Source: Nemania diffusa (taxonomy: Eukaryota > Ascomycota > Sordariomycetes > Xylariales > Xylariaceae). Taken from it: a stretch of DNA of 64,000 nt. The stretch's first letter is position 1. Every line of letters starts with the position of its first letter. Shown in pieces: positions 35,901 to 47,563 of the stretch. Location of the stretch: NCBI GenBank assembly GCA_038501195.1, contig JBBPUQ010000007.1, forward strand, positions 2,891,501 through 2,955,500, in the 5' to 3' direction. The notes beneath the pieces were generated by a model that was not told where the DNA came from, did no database searches, and saw only the letters and a list, made by a program, of their open reading frames with translations. Made by a program: the position numbers and the translations under genes.

Positions 35901-38614
35901 CCCAGCCAGTACTATTCCAGGTGCTCCGTCCATCGTTGCCGCTCGCGACTGAAATTTGGTTCGAGTCTTTCAGCCGTCGGTAACGCTCGTTATCGCCAGA
36001 CTCCGGCTGAGATGGTCGAACTGGTGTGATGTCTGATCATTTGATCAGTTGATTATTTGTGATTCAGTGCCGAGTACATTTTTGGTGTTTCGCACCACCA
36101 AGAAAAGCGCCCCGGACGCAACCCATTCGCCTGTTTTAGTAACAGGCTCCGGGATTCCGGGGTACATCGAAGCTCGAGACGCGTACCGGACAGGAGTCGT
36201 TAGAGGACACGACCCAGAATGTAACCGCACGGTCGGAACAGATTGGGAATGTTATAAGTATCACATCTAATAGTGAGGAATTGATGCCTTACGGATACCT
36301 TTTTTTTTTAGTACTTTGCTCCAATCCCAGGCTCTCCGCCATCTACTTACATACATACCATCTTAGCCATCACCACAGCTTTTTGCCGAGCTCGCTCAGT
36401 ATCTAGTCTACATAGGTATATATAGGTTTCATGACTAGTCACTAGTGGTTACCTACATACTAGAGCGTACGTCACCTCACCCTAGCGTGTTCTTCTGCAT
36501 GATATGATGGCAGGGCTGGTATCAGCCTCAACCTAACTACTGTAGGAGATAAAAAAGACTACGCTGTAAGCAGATACATTATCCTCAAAATAGAAGCTTA
36601 CAGTAGATGTGCCAACGAAATACTATGTATGCACCTATTTAAGTAGTCAACACAAGACGCGGGTCGGCTCGAGCTTCTTTGCCTTGCACGTGCGTTTATC
36701 GTTCATGCAGGCAAGGCTCGGTCTTCGTCCCCCAACCCAGCCGCGATCACGGCCAAGGCTGCCAGAAAGGTAGGTAGTATCCTCCAAACCTGCATACAGA
36801 GAGGGATGGATGGACACATGTATGCGGGAGGTGTTCGTCCCAACTCCAAGCCCTGCCATGCACATGCATATCCATTCACTTTTCTGTACTACATACCTAC
36901 CTACACACTTGCGCTCCATGACGGGTCATATTGTTGATCGCAGACCCCGATTCTTCCTACATACTGCGCACACGGCTCGGTACCATGGGTCTCTAGATTA
37001 CCTGCGGACCCCCAGCGCTCAGCTATAATGAGATGGGTAAGCGTACAGTACGGCGTATGCAAGACTCTTTTGCAACAAAACGCCGCCGAATTTAGCCGTG
37101 GCGGGGGATCCATGCTCCCTGCCGCAGATTACAGCACGGATTCGGAAAGCCTTCTCAATGCGGCCTTGATATTTCCGTTTTGAGATCTCACGTCGTCTGT
37201 GCGCTGTTGCGAATTGCCGCTTGGGCATCATTCTACATACGCGGCTGATGTCTGGTCTGTGTTACGCATGATATACTCGAACTCAAATCTAGACCGCGTG
37301 GTTCCCGCGGCGCATTGGACGACATCGACGTCAGGTGAACAAGTGCAGACTTCGGTGTCGCAATTATCAACGTCACGCTCATGGGCAATATCAGTACGCC
37401 AAGGCTGCTTGCTTCCGTGTTTCTTATTCTCGCTCATGTCCGGGAGCACAAAGGCTTGACACTTTGATGAGGGCAGAGGGATGGCCTACAAAAAAAAAAT
37501 TGGTCTATCAGAGGTACGAATCTGATACTCCTCCATGCATAACATCAATATATTAGAAACGTTCAAAATTATGGGCGACTGTGACTAAAATCTGGAGGCG
37601 CTGTACGTAATTACTCGTTCGGTTTTTCTGATCGCGATCACTAGAAGTGGCGTGTTATCGTCCTAGAAACTTAAACAACAACCATACCAAAATAGAGTGA
37701 TGATGGTCTGTTTAAGCCTCCAATCCAAAACACGAATAATACTACTCCAAAAAAAACTATATTGCGAGTTCCTTGCCTCTCGTCCTCGCCCGATTCCGTA
37801 CCCTAGGACTTTATTCTCTACGATCATCTCATGTGATCCCTCCCTACGTATGGTATATGACCTTCCGAACATGTTCGATCATCAGATCTCATGTAAAAGC
37901 GAAGGCTAGCAGTTTTGGCCTCTTATTTGAGGATTGCGCTACATGACGGTGCTTCCTGTTTAATAAGTAACTCATAGGAAGGAAGCAACCTCTTCTTCTG
38001 TACTCACATATATCAACCCATGTTCATAAATTCTTTGGTTTTTGCTATTAGATGATTTAAATAACACCTTAGAGCATTATTATAAAATCTAGCATGACAG
38101 CGATTATGTATATATATATATATAAAATACTAAGTTATTATAAGGGGACAAGAGTCAGTCTCTTCTGATCGACAAACCTCCAAGCCAGTGAACTGCGTAA
38201 GTATATCTTGTATAGGGGCTAAAAGACGTCACGTTCAGAGTGATTTCTTCGAACATAGATGACAAGTTCTACGATGTGTGAGATCGGTAAGTATATCATT
38301 TCCTAACCCAATAGCACTCTAGAGAGCGAACCGACCACGATATCGATGTGAAGAATTGTACGGAATACTTTTCTCAAGGTCCATTTACCTATATACTCCC
38401 AACAACGGTTATGTTAGAGAGTGACTCTGAAGCAGGTAACAATCAAGCTTTTTACAACCTCCCTTAACCACAAATAACACCACGATACCAACAAAAAAAA
38501 CAGAATCAAGCTTTTTAGCATCTTCCACACCGTGACCAATCCTCCTCTCATCCAGCCCAAAAGACCCAGCACAACCATATCCCCTCAACCCAAGAACCTT
38601 CACATCCCACGCCC
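29914..38614. other. 8.7 kb stretch without convincing genes
   Basis: Many short open frames occur on both strands, but none has family motifs, matching splice partners or a protein-like composition. Examples are the overlapping opposite-strand frames at 31037-31504 and 31101-31484. It contains many CCTA/GGTA-type tracts, ACATACGTACGT direct repeats near 35588-35640, a T-tract near 33652-33666 and an AT microsatellite near 38105-38125. It could hold non-coding RNA genes, long regulatory regions or decayed repeats. I see nothing definite. Confidence 0.4.
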
Positions 38615-39493
38615 TCAGGAGAACAGCGTCTTCGGACGCTCCAACATCTCGCCACCAAGCTCAATATCCACCTTCTCGTTATAAAAGCACAAGCACCCCG
38701 CAATCGCCGCGCACTCCATCTTCGGGTTCTTATAGTACCACACCAGATCCCTAAACACCTCCCCCTCTCCCTCCCCCTTCCCGCCCCCGTCCCGCGGTAC
38801 CACAACATCATAGTAGTTCGCCTCGCCCTTATACGGGCACGCCGTGACCGTCCCGCTCTCCCGCAGCACGTCCCCCCGCACGCTCGTCGCAGGCAGGTAC
38901 AGCCGCACAGGCAGTCCCGTCTCGTAGAGGTGGAAGCAAGCCCCAGCGCGCGCGACCTCGGCGCCGCCGACGGAGACGCGCACGGGGCGCGCCGAGAACA
39001 CGACGTCGACGCGCTTGAAGGGGTCCTTGGGGTGCACGTCGATGCGCGCGTCTTCCTCGAACCAGTCTGCCGCGGCGAACTCGACGCGGACTAGGCCTGC
39101 TAGGACCGCCCCTTTGCCTCCCCCCTCCTCCCCCTCCCCTTTTGCGTTTTCGATTCCCTTCTCTTTCGCGTCGCTTCCAGGGCCGGAGAACACGATCACG
39201 CGATCGGTAGATGCGGTGCCGGCGCTGAGCGTGGTGAGTCTGTACCCCTTCTCCGTCTCGTCCCCGCCTGTCCCCGGCTTGGATAGCGCCCCTGCCGCGA
39301 ATGAGGACAGGGGTATGTAGTACGTTGGGTAGTATGCGTGTTCCCAGACGTACACGGCGGCGGTCGTGTCCGCGACGAAGCGCCCGCCGAGCCGGATGCG
39401 GACGCGCTTCGGCGCCGCGGGGAGCGTCTTGACGGGCCCGTCGGCGAGGAGCGAGCGCGCCAGGGCGTCGAGGTTCTTAGGCGAGAGTGGCAT
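38615..39493 (-). CDS. DUF427 domain protein with two DUF427-like units
   Basis: Single exon, 292 residues, starting at the ATG at 39493; the open frame extends only to a TTG upstream. The C-terminal unit is a clear DUF427: ASSOCIATED motifs are ACPYKGEANYYDV and VWYYKNPKMECAAIAGCLCFYNEKVD. The N-terminal half has a second unit: RIRLGGRFVADTTAAVYVWEHAYYPTYYIP, then VRVEFAAADWFEEDARIDVHPKDPFKRVDV. A Gly/Glu/Lys-rich insert lies between them. DUF427 is a small beta-rich domain without an agreed enzymatic role. The gene is notably G+C-rich compared with its flanks (runs of GCG/CGC at 38940-39440). No signal peptide is seen. Confidence 0.88.
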   Translation of the reverse strand: MPLSPKNLDALARSLLADGPVKTLPAAPKRVRIRLGGRFVADTTAAVYVWEHAYYPTYYIPLSSFAAGALSKPGTGGDETEKGYRLTTLSAGTASTDRVIVFSGPGSDAKEKGIENAKGEGEEGGGKGAVLAGLVRVEFAAADWFEEDARIDVHPKDPFKRVDVVFSARPVRVSVGGAEVARAGACFHLYETGLPVRLYLPATSVRGDVLRESGTVTACPYKGEANYYDVVVPRDGGGKGEGEGEVFRDLVWYYKNPKMECAAIAGCLCFYNEKVDIELGGEMLERPKTLFS

Positions 39494-40710
39494 TTTCTTT
39501 TTCTCACAGTCTTCTTTAGTAGGTAGGTTTTGTAGGTAATAATTAGCACTGCCGCGCTCATCTAAGTGCCTACTCAACGTCTGTCTAGGGCGGTACTATA
39601 GTAGTTGGCAGTCGCGTTGGGAATGAGGTCTAAGACCCATGATTATCCGGACAAGAAGCGTGAGTTGAGAGAGGACTTGTAGCTTTGGTTATAGTGAGGT
39701 AAGGTGATTAGGAACTTGCTCTATCAAATCTCGAACTGTCAACGTAAAGAGATATAAACTTTTATTTATAAGCAACCCTTGGAGGTATCTCAACTTGAAG
39801 AATCTGGCTTACAAATAGAAATTTCCCCATCCCCCTAGCCATGGTCCCCAGAAAGTCCAAGCTGTAGACGATTTATAACCCAATTACTTTGCGGCTTCAA
39901 CGCGGGGTAGATGCAACTATGAGGTAAGAGTTTCTTCTGCGCATGTGCCACTATACACAACCTCTTTCATTTATAAAATCCAGAACACAAGGAACGACTG
40001 CATCTCAAAACATCGCCTTATATCACCATGAGGCCAATATTACACGTGTTGCAAAATAGGCTAATTAAACCCTACAGATTAGCCTTAAGTTTGAGGAAGA
40101 CATGTGCCTCTCATCTATCTCTAGTGAAACATGCGAAGGGGGTATCTCGAACGAGTCAGTCCATCATCCTGATTCAGCCCTTCTATCAGACGCCGGTTAC
40201 CCGTATACTCCTGCTCTGTCGTGGTAATACAAAGCTGTTCATTCCTGTTTCATTTTCATAAACAATCGCCAAAATTTTTCCTACCCACCCATGGAATGCA
40301 TGCCCCTGCCATGCCAAATCATGCCAAGCCGTGCTGTGCTGTGCTGTTGAAAAAGAAAACACGCGTTTTGAACACGTGCTACCAAAGACGAGAATGCAAA
40401 TGAACCACTGGTGATCTTACTATTATGCGTTAATCCGTAAATCTCAACCCCATACAAATCTGTTCTGCGGTTGATCGTATAGGTATGAACATGGTGACAG
40501 CGTGGGGGAGAATATGTCGTCGTGGTATTTCGTTGGTTACCCCCAGCCTAGGCTTAGTTTCCTGCGCTGCGCAGAGGTGCACCGCCCGGCGTCGAATCGT
40601 CACTACTGTCGTTGTCCACGGGTAGGGGGGTTTGTCTTGCGCGGCGCGACCTACGCACTTGCCCGAATGTCGTCTTACCAAGTGGTGTAGTGTGGTTTCT
40701 TAAAACACGG
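39494..40710. other. intergenic region, no gene supported
   Basis: About 1.2 kb. A 77-codon open frame at 40028-40261 starts with ATG behind an A-rich leader, but has no recognisable features. There is a tandem CTGTG run near 40332-40346. Confidence 0.4.
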
Positions 40711-42204
40711 TTAACCGTTGTGCTCGATAAAGGGATCATGATAAACCTCTAACCTCTTGGATGCGCGCTCGATTTCGGCAACGTCATCGAGAAGACCATG
40801 TCTCTCCAACCAGTGCCTACGTAGCACCTTGTAGAGGAAGGCGTACTGGCTATCAGCTTGCACCATTGTACGTCGCTGCTCACGTAGATGATTAACGGTC
40901 CTAAAAACAAGATCGTGCTCGTTATCGTTCCGCTCCGCGTCCAGGTGGTCCATAGCTCCTTCATCAATCTCTCGCATCAGGGTCTCCAGAGCAATGAACG
41001 TGCCAGTTCGCCCCACGCCAGCCGAGCAGTGAATGATGCGGGGATTGGTGCTGGCATTCAACTCCCGCGAAAGTTTCATAAGTTCGAAGAAGCTCTCGTA
41101 GTCCTCCAGCTTAGGCACACCAAAGTCAGGCCATTTGCGGTACAGGAGATGCCAGACGATAATGTCTCCACGGCCATCCACGTGGAGATTTAGCTTGCGC
41201 ATCTGGATAGCGCCATCCTGTCTCTCCTCTAGACTGATGCATTGGATGCTGGCGCGGAAACCATCCTCAAATTCGTCCGTCTCGCCAACCTCAATGCCCT
41301 CGGTGTAGGAATCACGCGGGAAATACGGGTAGCACTTTTCCATGTAACCCTCATGCGTATCGGTAAGCATGACGATGACAACGGGGCTCCTGAGTTGAGC
41401 AATCATGCGCCAGGTGTGCTCGACCGTATTGCCCTTGGGCCCTTGCATAGCTATGTAGTTGAATTTAGGTCGCGAATTCGGTCGGAGTGGCGACGGAGAA
41501 GTGATGGGGGAGGCATTGATGTAGTCTAGCTTGCCCTCAGGCACCGGGAGGCGGACACGATTGTTGGACCACGGCTGGATGTTCGCGTAGCGGTCCAGAG
41601 CTCTAGTCTCGGGCGACGAGATGCGAGCAAATCGGAAATCGGGCGAGGGATTCTGGAGGAATTGTTGGTTTCGCATGCGCTCGAGCCAAATTAACTCCTG
41701 AAATCTGGACTCAATATCTGGAAGGGGAGGAGCGTGCCGTGTTAGCCTAGTGTAGATCGCGCAAGACTAGCATACTAGAACCACATATCCGTTCTACGTA
41801 CCTGCGTGCGAGGATCTCAAAAATACCGGCAGCTGTGGCTTATTAGCCTTTCTAGGCGGAGTGTTGGATCGATCGGCAGAGGCGTCAATGGGCGATAGGT
41901 TCGACATGATGCTGGGGACATTGGCCTGCCCAGATGGCGGCGATCGTGCTCTCTTATGGGCGGCGCGAAACTGACTAAAGCTTCGGAGGGGAGACTTGGG
42001 CAAAACGCTGTGGGAGGTGTGGCTAGACCCCGGCGGTGTTGTTGCAAGGGGAGCGGTGGTGATGGATAGGGAGGGGAGGCTAGGTTTGGCGGCGGCGGCG
42101 GCGGCGTCAGCAGTGGTTGGAGAGGCTGGTGCAGAGTCCTGAGGCGTCGGTGCCACAATAGACTCCCGCCTGGTGCGCCGGAAGCGCGAGGTAATGTGAT
42201 CCAT
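40711..42204 (-). CDS. protein tyrosine phosphatase (classical, non-receptor)
   Basis: Predicted 469 residues from exons 42204-41802 and 41717-40711. The intron runs GTACGT to TTCCAG with a GGCTAAC branch site and restores the frame as D-IESRFQEL. Residues 1 to about 134 are Ser/Pro/Ala-rich and probably disordered. The catalytic domain has the substrate-loop region RYANIQPWSNNRV, YINAS, YIAMQGP, the KWPDFGVP loop with its general acid Asp, and the signature HCSAGVGRTGTF with nucleophile Cys365 and Arg371. A C-terminal QxxQ-like segment (VQADSQYAFLY) follows. The family dephosphorylates phosphotyrosine proteins such as MAP kinases; yeast Ptp1 and fission yeast Pyp1 are of this class. The substrate here is not known. 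All catalytic residues are present. Confidence 0.95.
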
Positions 42205-45200
42205 GGTTGAAGCACGACCGGCGGCGCACGGGGCCTCGGGCTGCTGGCTTTGCGCTATACAGCTACCGCCAGTGATGTTTCGGTGACTTGTTGGAACAGG
42301 CCCGAGACAGTGGACAAGCCCTTGATTGGCAGACAGAAGTCGGCGGGACCGTGATAGCAGGGCCACGGTTTGTGATATTTTTGAGTCGAATTTGAGCCGC
42401 GCCAGGTCTGGCAACTAGAAGAAAAAGAAAAGATGGTGTGGAGAGGGATTTAGCATGAATTGGGGGCTGTTGAAGAGGAGTCTGAGGAAAAGACTAGGTA
42501 GACTAATGTGGCATACAAAGTGTATTTGATTGTGGTAGCAGGTACACAGACCGTACTACTATATTGTCCGGGCGTGATGTAGGTATGCAGTACTGGTACC
42601 TGGTCGGTCCTTCAGTGCCCCAGTGCCTCGGTGCAAGAAGGTTCACCTCACGGCGGAGGGAAGGGGAAGGTCTCACTGTCAGCTGCCACCGGAAACAAGG
42701 CTATTACCTTCTCTGCTAATGGTGGGGGAGAAGCAAGAGCTCCGCGACGTGCTTCTTGTACCTCTTCTGCTGCTGCCCGTAGTAAAAAGAACCCCGTGTT
42801 GGTGTTAATGCATGTGCAACTCGGTTACGCTGCCCGGCTTCGAGAAAAGGGATGAGTAGGTGTGTGGATGGGTGTAGGTAGGTGTAGGTATGCCTTATGG
42901 GAGAATGGATGGATGCATGGATGGGTGACCTTATACTTTTTTTTTAGCTTTTCGGTGCGTCGGTACTTTGTTTGCCTTCCCTGCCGTACTTGTGGCGAAC
43001 CGCAGCACCGAGGGCGTCGCGGGGAAACGAACGGGTACCTCGCTTCTCTAATAGGTAACAGTGGGTTATGGGTTATGGGTTTACGTATATGCTAATACAT
43101 CACCCAAGATCTCAGGGACAAAGCCCCTTTGTTCTCAAATGAAGGCAGAGGGAATCCTGGATCAGGAGGAATACTTACTCTTGTTAGGGGATATAGTCGT
43201 GAGAGTGGAGACCAAAGCTGTCCAGGGCTACAATACTTGTCCTTGTCCCACTAGATCCCCGAGCATTTGTGTGACCATATGTTTGTTTCGGTTGTTGGAG
43301 ATTGGCGACAATAATCACGGCTTGTTGAACAAACAAGAGGTCAGTATCGGGCTTGAACCTGTGGTCGGTGCGAGGTGTAGTTGTAGGTGGCTGTGATGAC
43401 AACTCAGGTTGGGCATACATGTTACCTACCTACCTCCTACCTCCTACCAGGTAGGTACCGTATATGTAGCTACCTAGGTACATAGGTACAAATATTACCT
43501 GAACAGGGGTAGGTACAGGCCAGTGTATTCTGTAGGTGGATAGAATACGTAGCTCTTATCGTGCGATAAGGGGCATATTTCCAAATGTTTGTTACAAATT
43601 CTGGTTCTCATTCCCAATAACTACCTAGGAAGATATAGAAAATACCCCTTTAGCTATTCTATTGTCTGTAGGTATTTGAAGCTCAGACCCTACAAGTGTG
43701 CTCACTATTTTCATTATAAACCTAAGTAACTGTGAACCGGGGTTTCATAGTATAGACGGTATCGAGCTACTGTAGCAGACCTACCTGCCTCCTCCCAGTT
43801 GGTAGGTAGGAACGCATAGCTGTGTTATTTAACCAGGTACACTATTTACTTACTAGCGAGTAGGTACCTTAGTATCTGCCCAGGCCCCTTTCACAAACTT
43901 AGCATTGTCCTTCTTGTCACTTTACGAGATAAATCAATCTCGATAGCTTGACAAGTGGATTCGATGCAAGGTACCATCCCGTAGCGTAGATCCTGACTGC
44001 AGGTCACAGTTTCATGTTCCATGATCGGGATGAACCTCCACACAGAAGCTGGAACCCCGGCTATCGTCATGGGAAGCTCTGGTGCATTTGACACGCGAGC
44101 TGACGGGTTGCCCAGCATGGAGATGCCAGTGTATTGGTATGTATGTACAGAGTATCGAGTATGCATGGAAGGGCTTGGCTGTCATGGCGTACAGCGTACA
44201 TACATACAGAATACTTATGTAAGCTGTCAGTCCCGATTTAGGGGTCACTTAAATGACGGGGTGCGGGAGAGCTTTACTTGATAGGGCGTGAATTGAGTGG
44301 CTCGCGCACTCGCTATGCCATACTGAGACAAGCACAGCTAGCTGACAACCTGTGGCTTTACAGCTGAATTGATAGATGAGTATTTGCTTGTAGTCTAATT
44401 GGTCCGTCAAGACTTAATAGCAGTATGGTATCCGTGGTGCAATTTAGATATCCACAGCTAAGGTAGGTCCTTAAGGAAGAGTTGTTGGGCCATACTATGA
44501 ACCTCTACCTCTTGCTGAGGAGAGTTGGGCTGTGTCCTCTAAAGAAGGACGAAGAATGAGACTTTCTTGCTTGCGTAAGTATCTTAACATAGGAAGTGGA
44601 TCAACGCTGAACCGCAACCTGTTCTAACACTCATGAGACCTGGTCACTTGCTCGCGCATCCGATTAAGCCCCAAATCAATCCGCAGGCGCTGCATATTGG
44701 GGGCATACATAATAGGCCGCCACTGCAGGTAATGTTCCATTAACCCGGACTGGGTAGGCAGCAATAGGTGATGGACTATGCATCACGTAATAGTTCAGCG
44801 GCTATCTAATTATAAGTTAACCTACACCAATGATCATGAAAGTGCAACCCATGATTAATAAAGAAAAGGCATGAAAAATGCGCCAGCTTGTTCCAACTTG
44901 GTCTTATCTTGCACTAGAAGAGAAGTAATTTATACAACCAAACTCCCTACAACTGGTTGTATTATATAACAACGAGCTAGTCTAGTTAGCTAAGCGCAAA
45001 GGAGTTAAGGTTTTAAGATGATTAACGACTGTAAAGTGTTAGTGGCTAAATTTCATATATTTTGAAGTTTAAGCTCATTAACTGCGAATGAAAACCCTCA
45101 TATTGAAAGAGTTGATACTGCATCAGCTGGGAATTTTGCAGGTAAGGCGGCGCGAGGCAATGATAAGGTTGTTCGCGGATGAGGCACCGGCACGGGCATT

Positions 45201-45725
45201 CTTGAGTAGGTGATTTTTAAGAGACGTAAATTGCAAGGTGACGATGTCACCATGGCCGACATTATACGCCCCAACCTCATTTTTCTCCCACTTGGTTAGA
45301 AAGTGGGCAAAAGCGGGACGTAAATTAACGCGACGAACAAAACGAAGACACATACCTACGATACCTATACTAAAGACTCTAGCCACGTACATGTACGAAT
45401 TGAACCACTGGTCCTTCCTATCTAAGTGACTTCAGCTCGAGGCGAGAATACGAATCGGGCTAGATAGTTGTTGATCTGACGAAGATAGGCCTTTTCTGCT
45501 CCACTTGCCGGGGTGCCAATTTTGTCTGCCGACACGAGAATTTGGCAGCAATATTGTTTTGTAACTCCCGATAGCATTCGATGTTGACCACCACCGCTCT
45601 CCTCACCACACTTTTTACTACCAACACCACGAAGGACGTGTGGTGAGGATGAGGACCGCAATTAGTTCTGCCATTAGATACACCGCTATTTTCGCCAAAC
45701 CCACCGACCGCAAGTGCACCGCACA
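42205..45725. other. 3.5 kb intergenic region rich in CCTA/GGTA tracts
   Basis: No supported gene. Short repeated ACCTACCTACC/GGTAGGTAGG tracts occur near 42860-42900, 43425-43520 and 43780-43810. Open frames at 42862-43396 and 44021-44281 have no protein family features. Confidence 0.4.
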
Positions 45726-46742
45726 ATGCCGGAAGATGTAAAGAGGCCGGCATTATTTGTATCTATGATACTGAGATCTGCTCCAATACTAGTACTGTTG
45801 ACAATAATACCCCAAAGTTGGGCTTCTCATATCTCAGAAGCTGTGCAACGACGAGATGCAGACTCAACATCCTCATCGAACGACAATGGAGTCTGCGGAT
45901 TCGATGGTAATTCGGACCTATATGGGCTTGGTATCCGAAGTGGCGTATATATCCAAGCAGTTGCGACGTTGTTGGCAATATTCTACCAACAGAAGACGGC
46001 CCCCGACCTGTACAAAGTTGGTGGGCTCTTTCAGTTTGCGGTGTTCATTGCGCTTATTCGCGAGACCGTCACCAACGAAAACCTCTACGCAGTTGAGGCT
46101 CTGGTCACATATCTCTTCTGCCTCACGTCTCTTGGGATTAACCTCGATGACCCATTTGGCATTGAAGAAAAGAAGGATCAGAATATATTGGAAAGGATAA
46201 CCCTGCCGTCGCTCGTCTCTATCTTAAGACAGACTACGGTACTCGCGATAGACTTTTACCAGACATGGTTTTGGTTTGTCGGCCTTGACAAGTTCGAACG
46301 CTCGCCATGCAAGACGGAGACGTTTTTCCTAGCCCGCGTAGACGCTTTCGGGCCCTTCAGGAAATTCGCACAAGTATGGTCAGTACTCATCATGACGAGC
46401 CTGGCCTTCCTACTTGGGTTTAAGATACGAAATTCTATCAAATACCGGTCAACTCCACAAGATCTAAGAGCTAGGACACACAACGGACTAAATTCATGGT
46501 TGCAAAACTCTGACGACACTCTGTCACTATCACAGCAATCAGCGATAGTCCGGTATACAAGACTGGTAATCTCAGTGGTTTTTCTTGTTGCGGTAATATT
46601 AGCTGTGGAGTTGACACTTAAGTGGAACAACGTTCGCGAAGTCAATAGCATCGACGGCGCTGGGCAATTGATCCCTCTGATTATCGGAATTGTTACATTT
46701 ATCGGGATGGTTTTGAATTGGGAGGCACCGCAGAACTATTAG
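45726..46742 (+). CDS. multi-pass integral membrane protein, uncharacterised
   Basis: Single exon, 338 residues, from the ATG at 45726; the open frame continues upstream to a GTG. An N-terminal signal or anchor (about 10-32) is followed by a short lumenal segment with CGFDGNSDLYGLGIRSGVY. About seven hydrophobic helices follow, including FQFAVFIALI, ALVTYLFCLTSLGI, LAIDFYQTWFWFVGL, VWSVLIMTSLAFLLG, LVISVVFLVAVILAVEL and LIPLIIGIVTFIGMVLNW. The CGF-x-GNSDLYGLGIR start is one I associate with a widespread fungal membrane family of unknown function. No transport motif is recognised. Confidence 0.8.
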   Translation: MPEDVKRPALFVSMILRSAPILVLLTIIPQSWASHISEAVQRRDADSTSSSNDNGVCGFDGNSDLYGLGIRSGVYIQAVATLLAIFYQQKTAPDLYKVGGLFQFAVFIALIRETVTNENLYAVEALVTYLFCLTSLGINLDDPFGIEEKKDQNILERITLPSLVSILRQTTVLAIDFYQTWFWFVGLDKFERSPCKTETFFLARVDAFGPFRKFAQVWSVLIMTSLAFLLGFKIRNSIKYRSTPQDLRARTHNGLNSWLQNSDDTLSLSQQSAIVRYTRLVISVVFLVAVILAVELTLKWNNVREVNSIDGAGQLIPLIIGIVTFIGMVLNWEAPQNY

Positions 46743-47353
46743 GAATCACCGTCAACTGCACGCCCTACCTAGGCTACCTACACATTTAGATGGGAGGCTA
46801 CCGCCCACGTGGCTTACCGGGTATAGATGGCTTGTAGGGCTTAACTCCCGCTATCTCCAGTTAGCTAGCTAACTGTGATGATAATGTGTTGATTAGTAAG
46901 TATTAATAGCAAAACAGAGCACCAGCGGTCGCTAGATACCGAGTTATAATGATTGCCAACAAGAAATAGTTTTATTCAAAGCCGCCCCTAACTCTACGTG
47001 CTATCATATTTATCTAGGAGATATAGTTTCATGCTAATATATCTAGATTTCTAGATTTGTATTTCGTCCGTCGTGTAAGCCTTTATCAAGTCTGTTCTTG
47101 GATTTATCGCATCCCGATGATTTCCCTCCAGATCTCTAAGAGTACCATGCTCTACGCCTTTTAGCGGGAGTAATATATTTAGAGCTTGCTCTATTTCGGC
47201 TGTTAGAATTGACTACCTATCCTACTGCAAATTTGTCGCGCACGATATATACCGTTAATACTGTAGGAGTATGAGCGGCGCCGTTTTTCTCCGTCTCAAT
47301 ATTAGATTTGCTAGAATAATTGACAAACCATTCTATTTAACAGATATACGCCT
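46743..47353. other. intergenic region, no gene seen
   Basis: About 0.6 kb, A+T-rich. The part at about 47244-47320 resembles sequence at 62781-62838 and may be a repeat fragment. Confidence 0.4.
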
Positions 47354-47558
47354 TGTCAGGGGAGGAATTCACAGAGTGAATAGAAGTCCTGTAGCAGCTA
47401 GGAAGAAGGGTGTAGTATAGGGCTCAATAGAAAGTTCAATTGATTCCTGACCTCCTAGATCTATAGGGGGGACCGAAGGTCCCTCGAAGGTCCCTTATAT
47501 ATAGCTAAATCCGTAGATATAACCACCCTATAGGGCCTTGTTACTTTATCACCTGACA
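47354..47558 (+). mobile_element. MITE copy 3 (205 bp)
   Basis: It starts TGTCAGGGGAGGAATTCACA and ends GTTACTTTATCACCTGACA, with the shared internal blocks. It carries a small internal duplication (GAAGGTCCC twice near 47480-47500) not seen in copies 1 and 2. It ends 5 bases before the putative stop of the damaged gene at 47564-48619. Confidence 0.8.
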
Positions 47559-47563
47559 TGCCT

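Noticed and set aside
41817..42215. Proline-rich minus-strand frame overlapping phosphatase exon 1
   Set aside because: It is an alternative frame of the same low-complexity exon; the other frame joins to the catalytic exon through a good intron.
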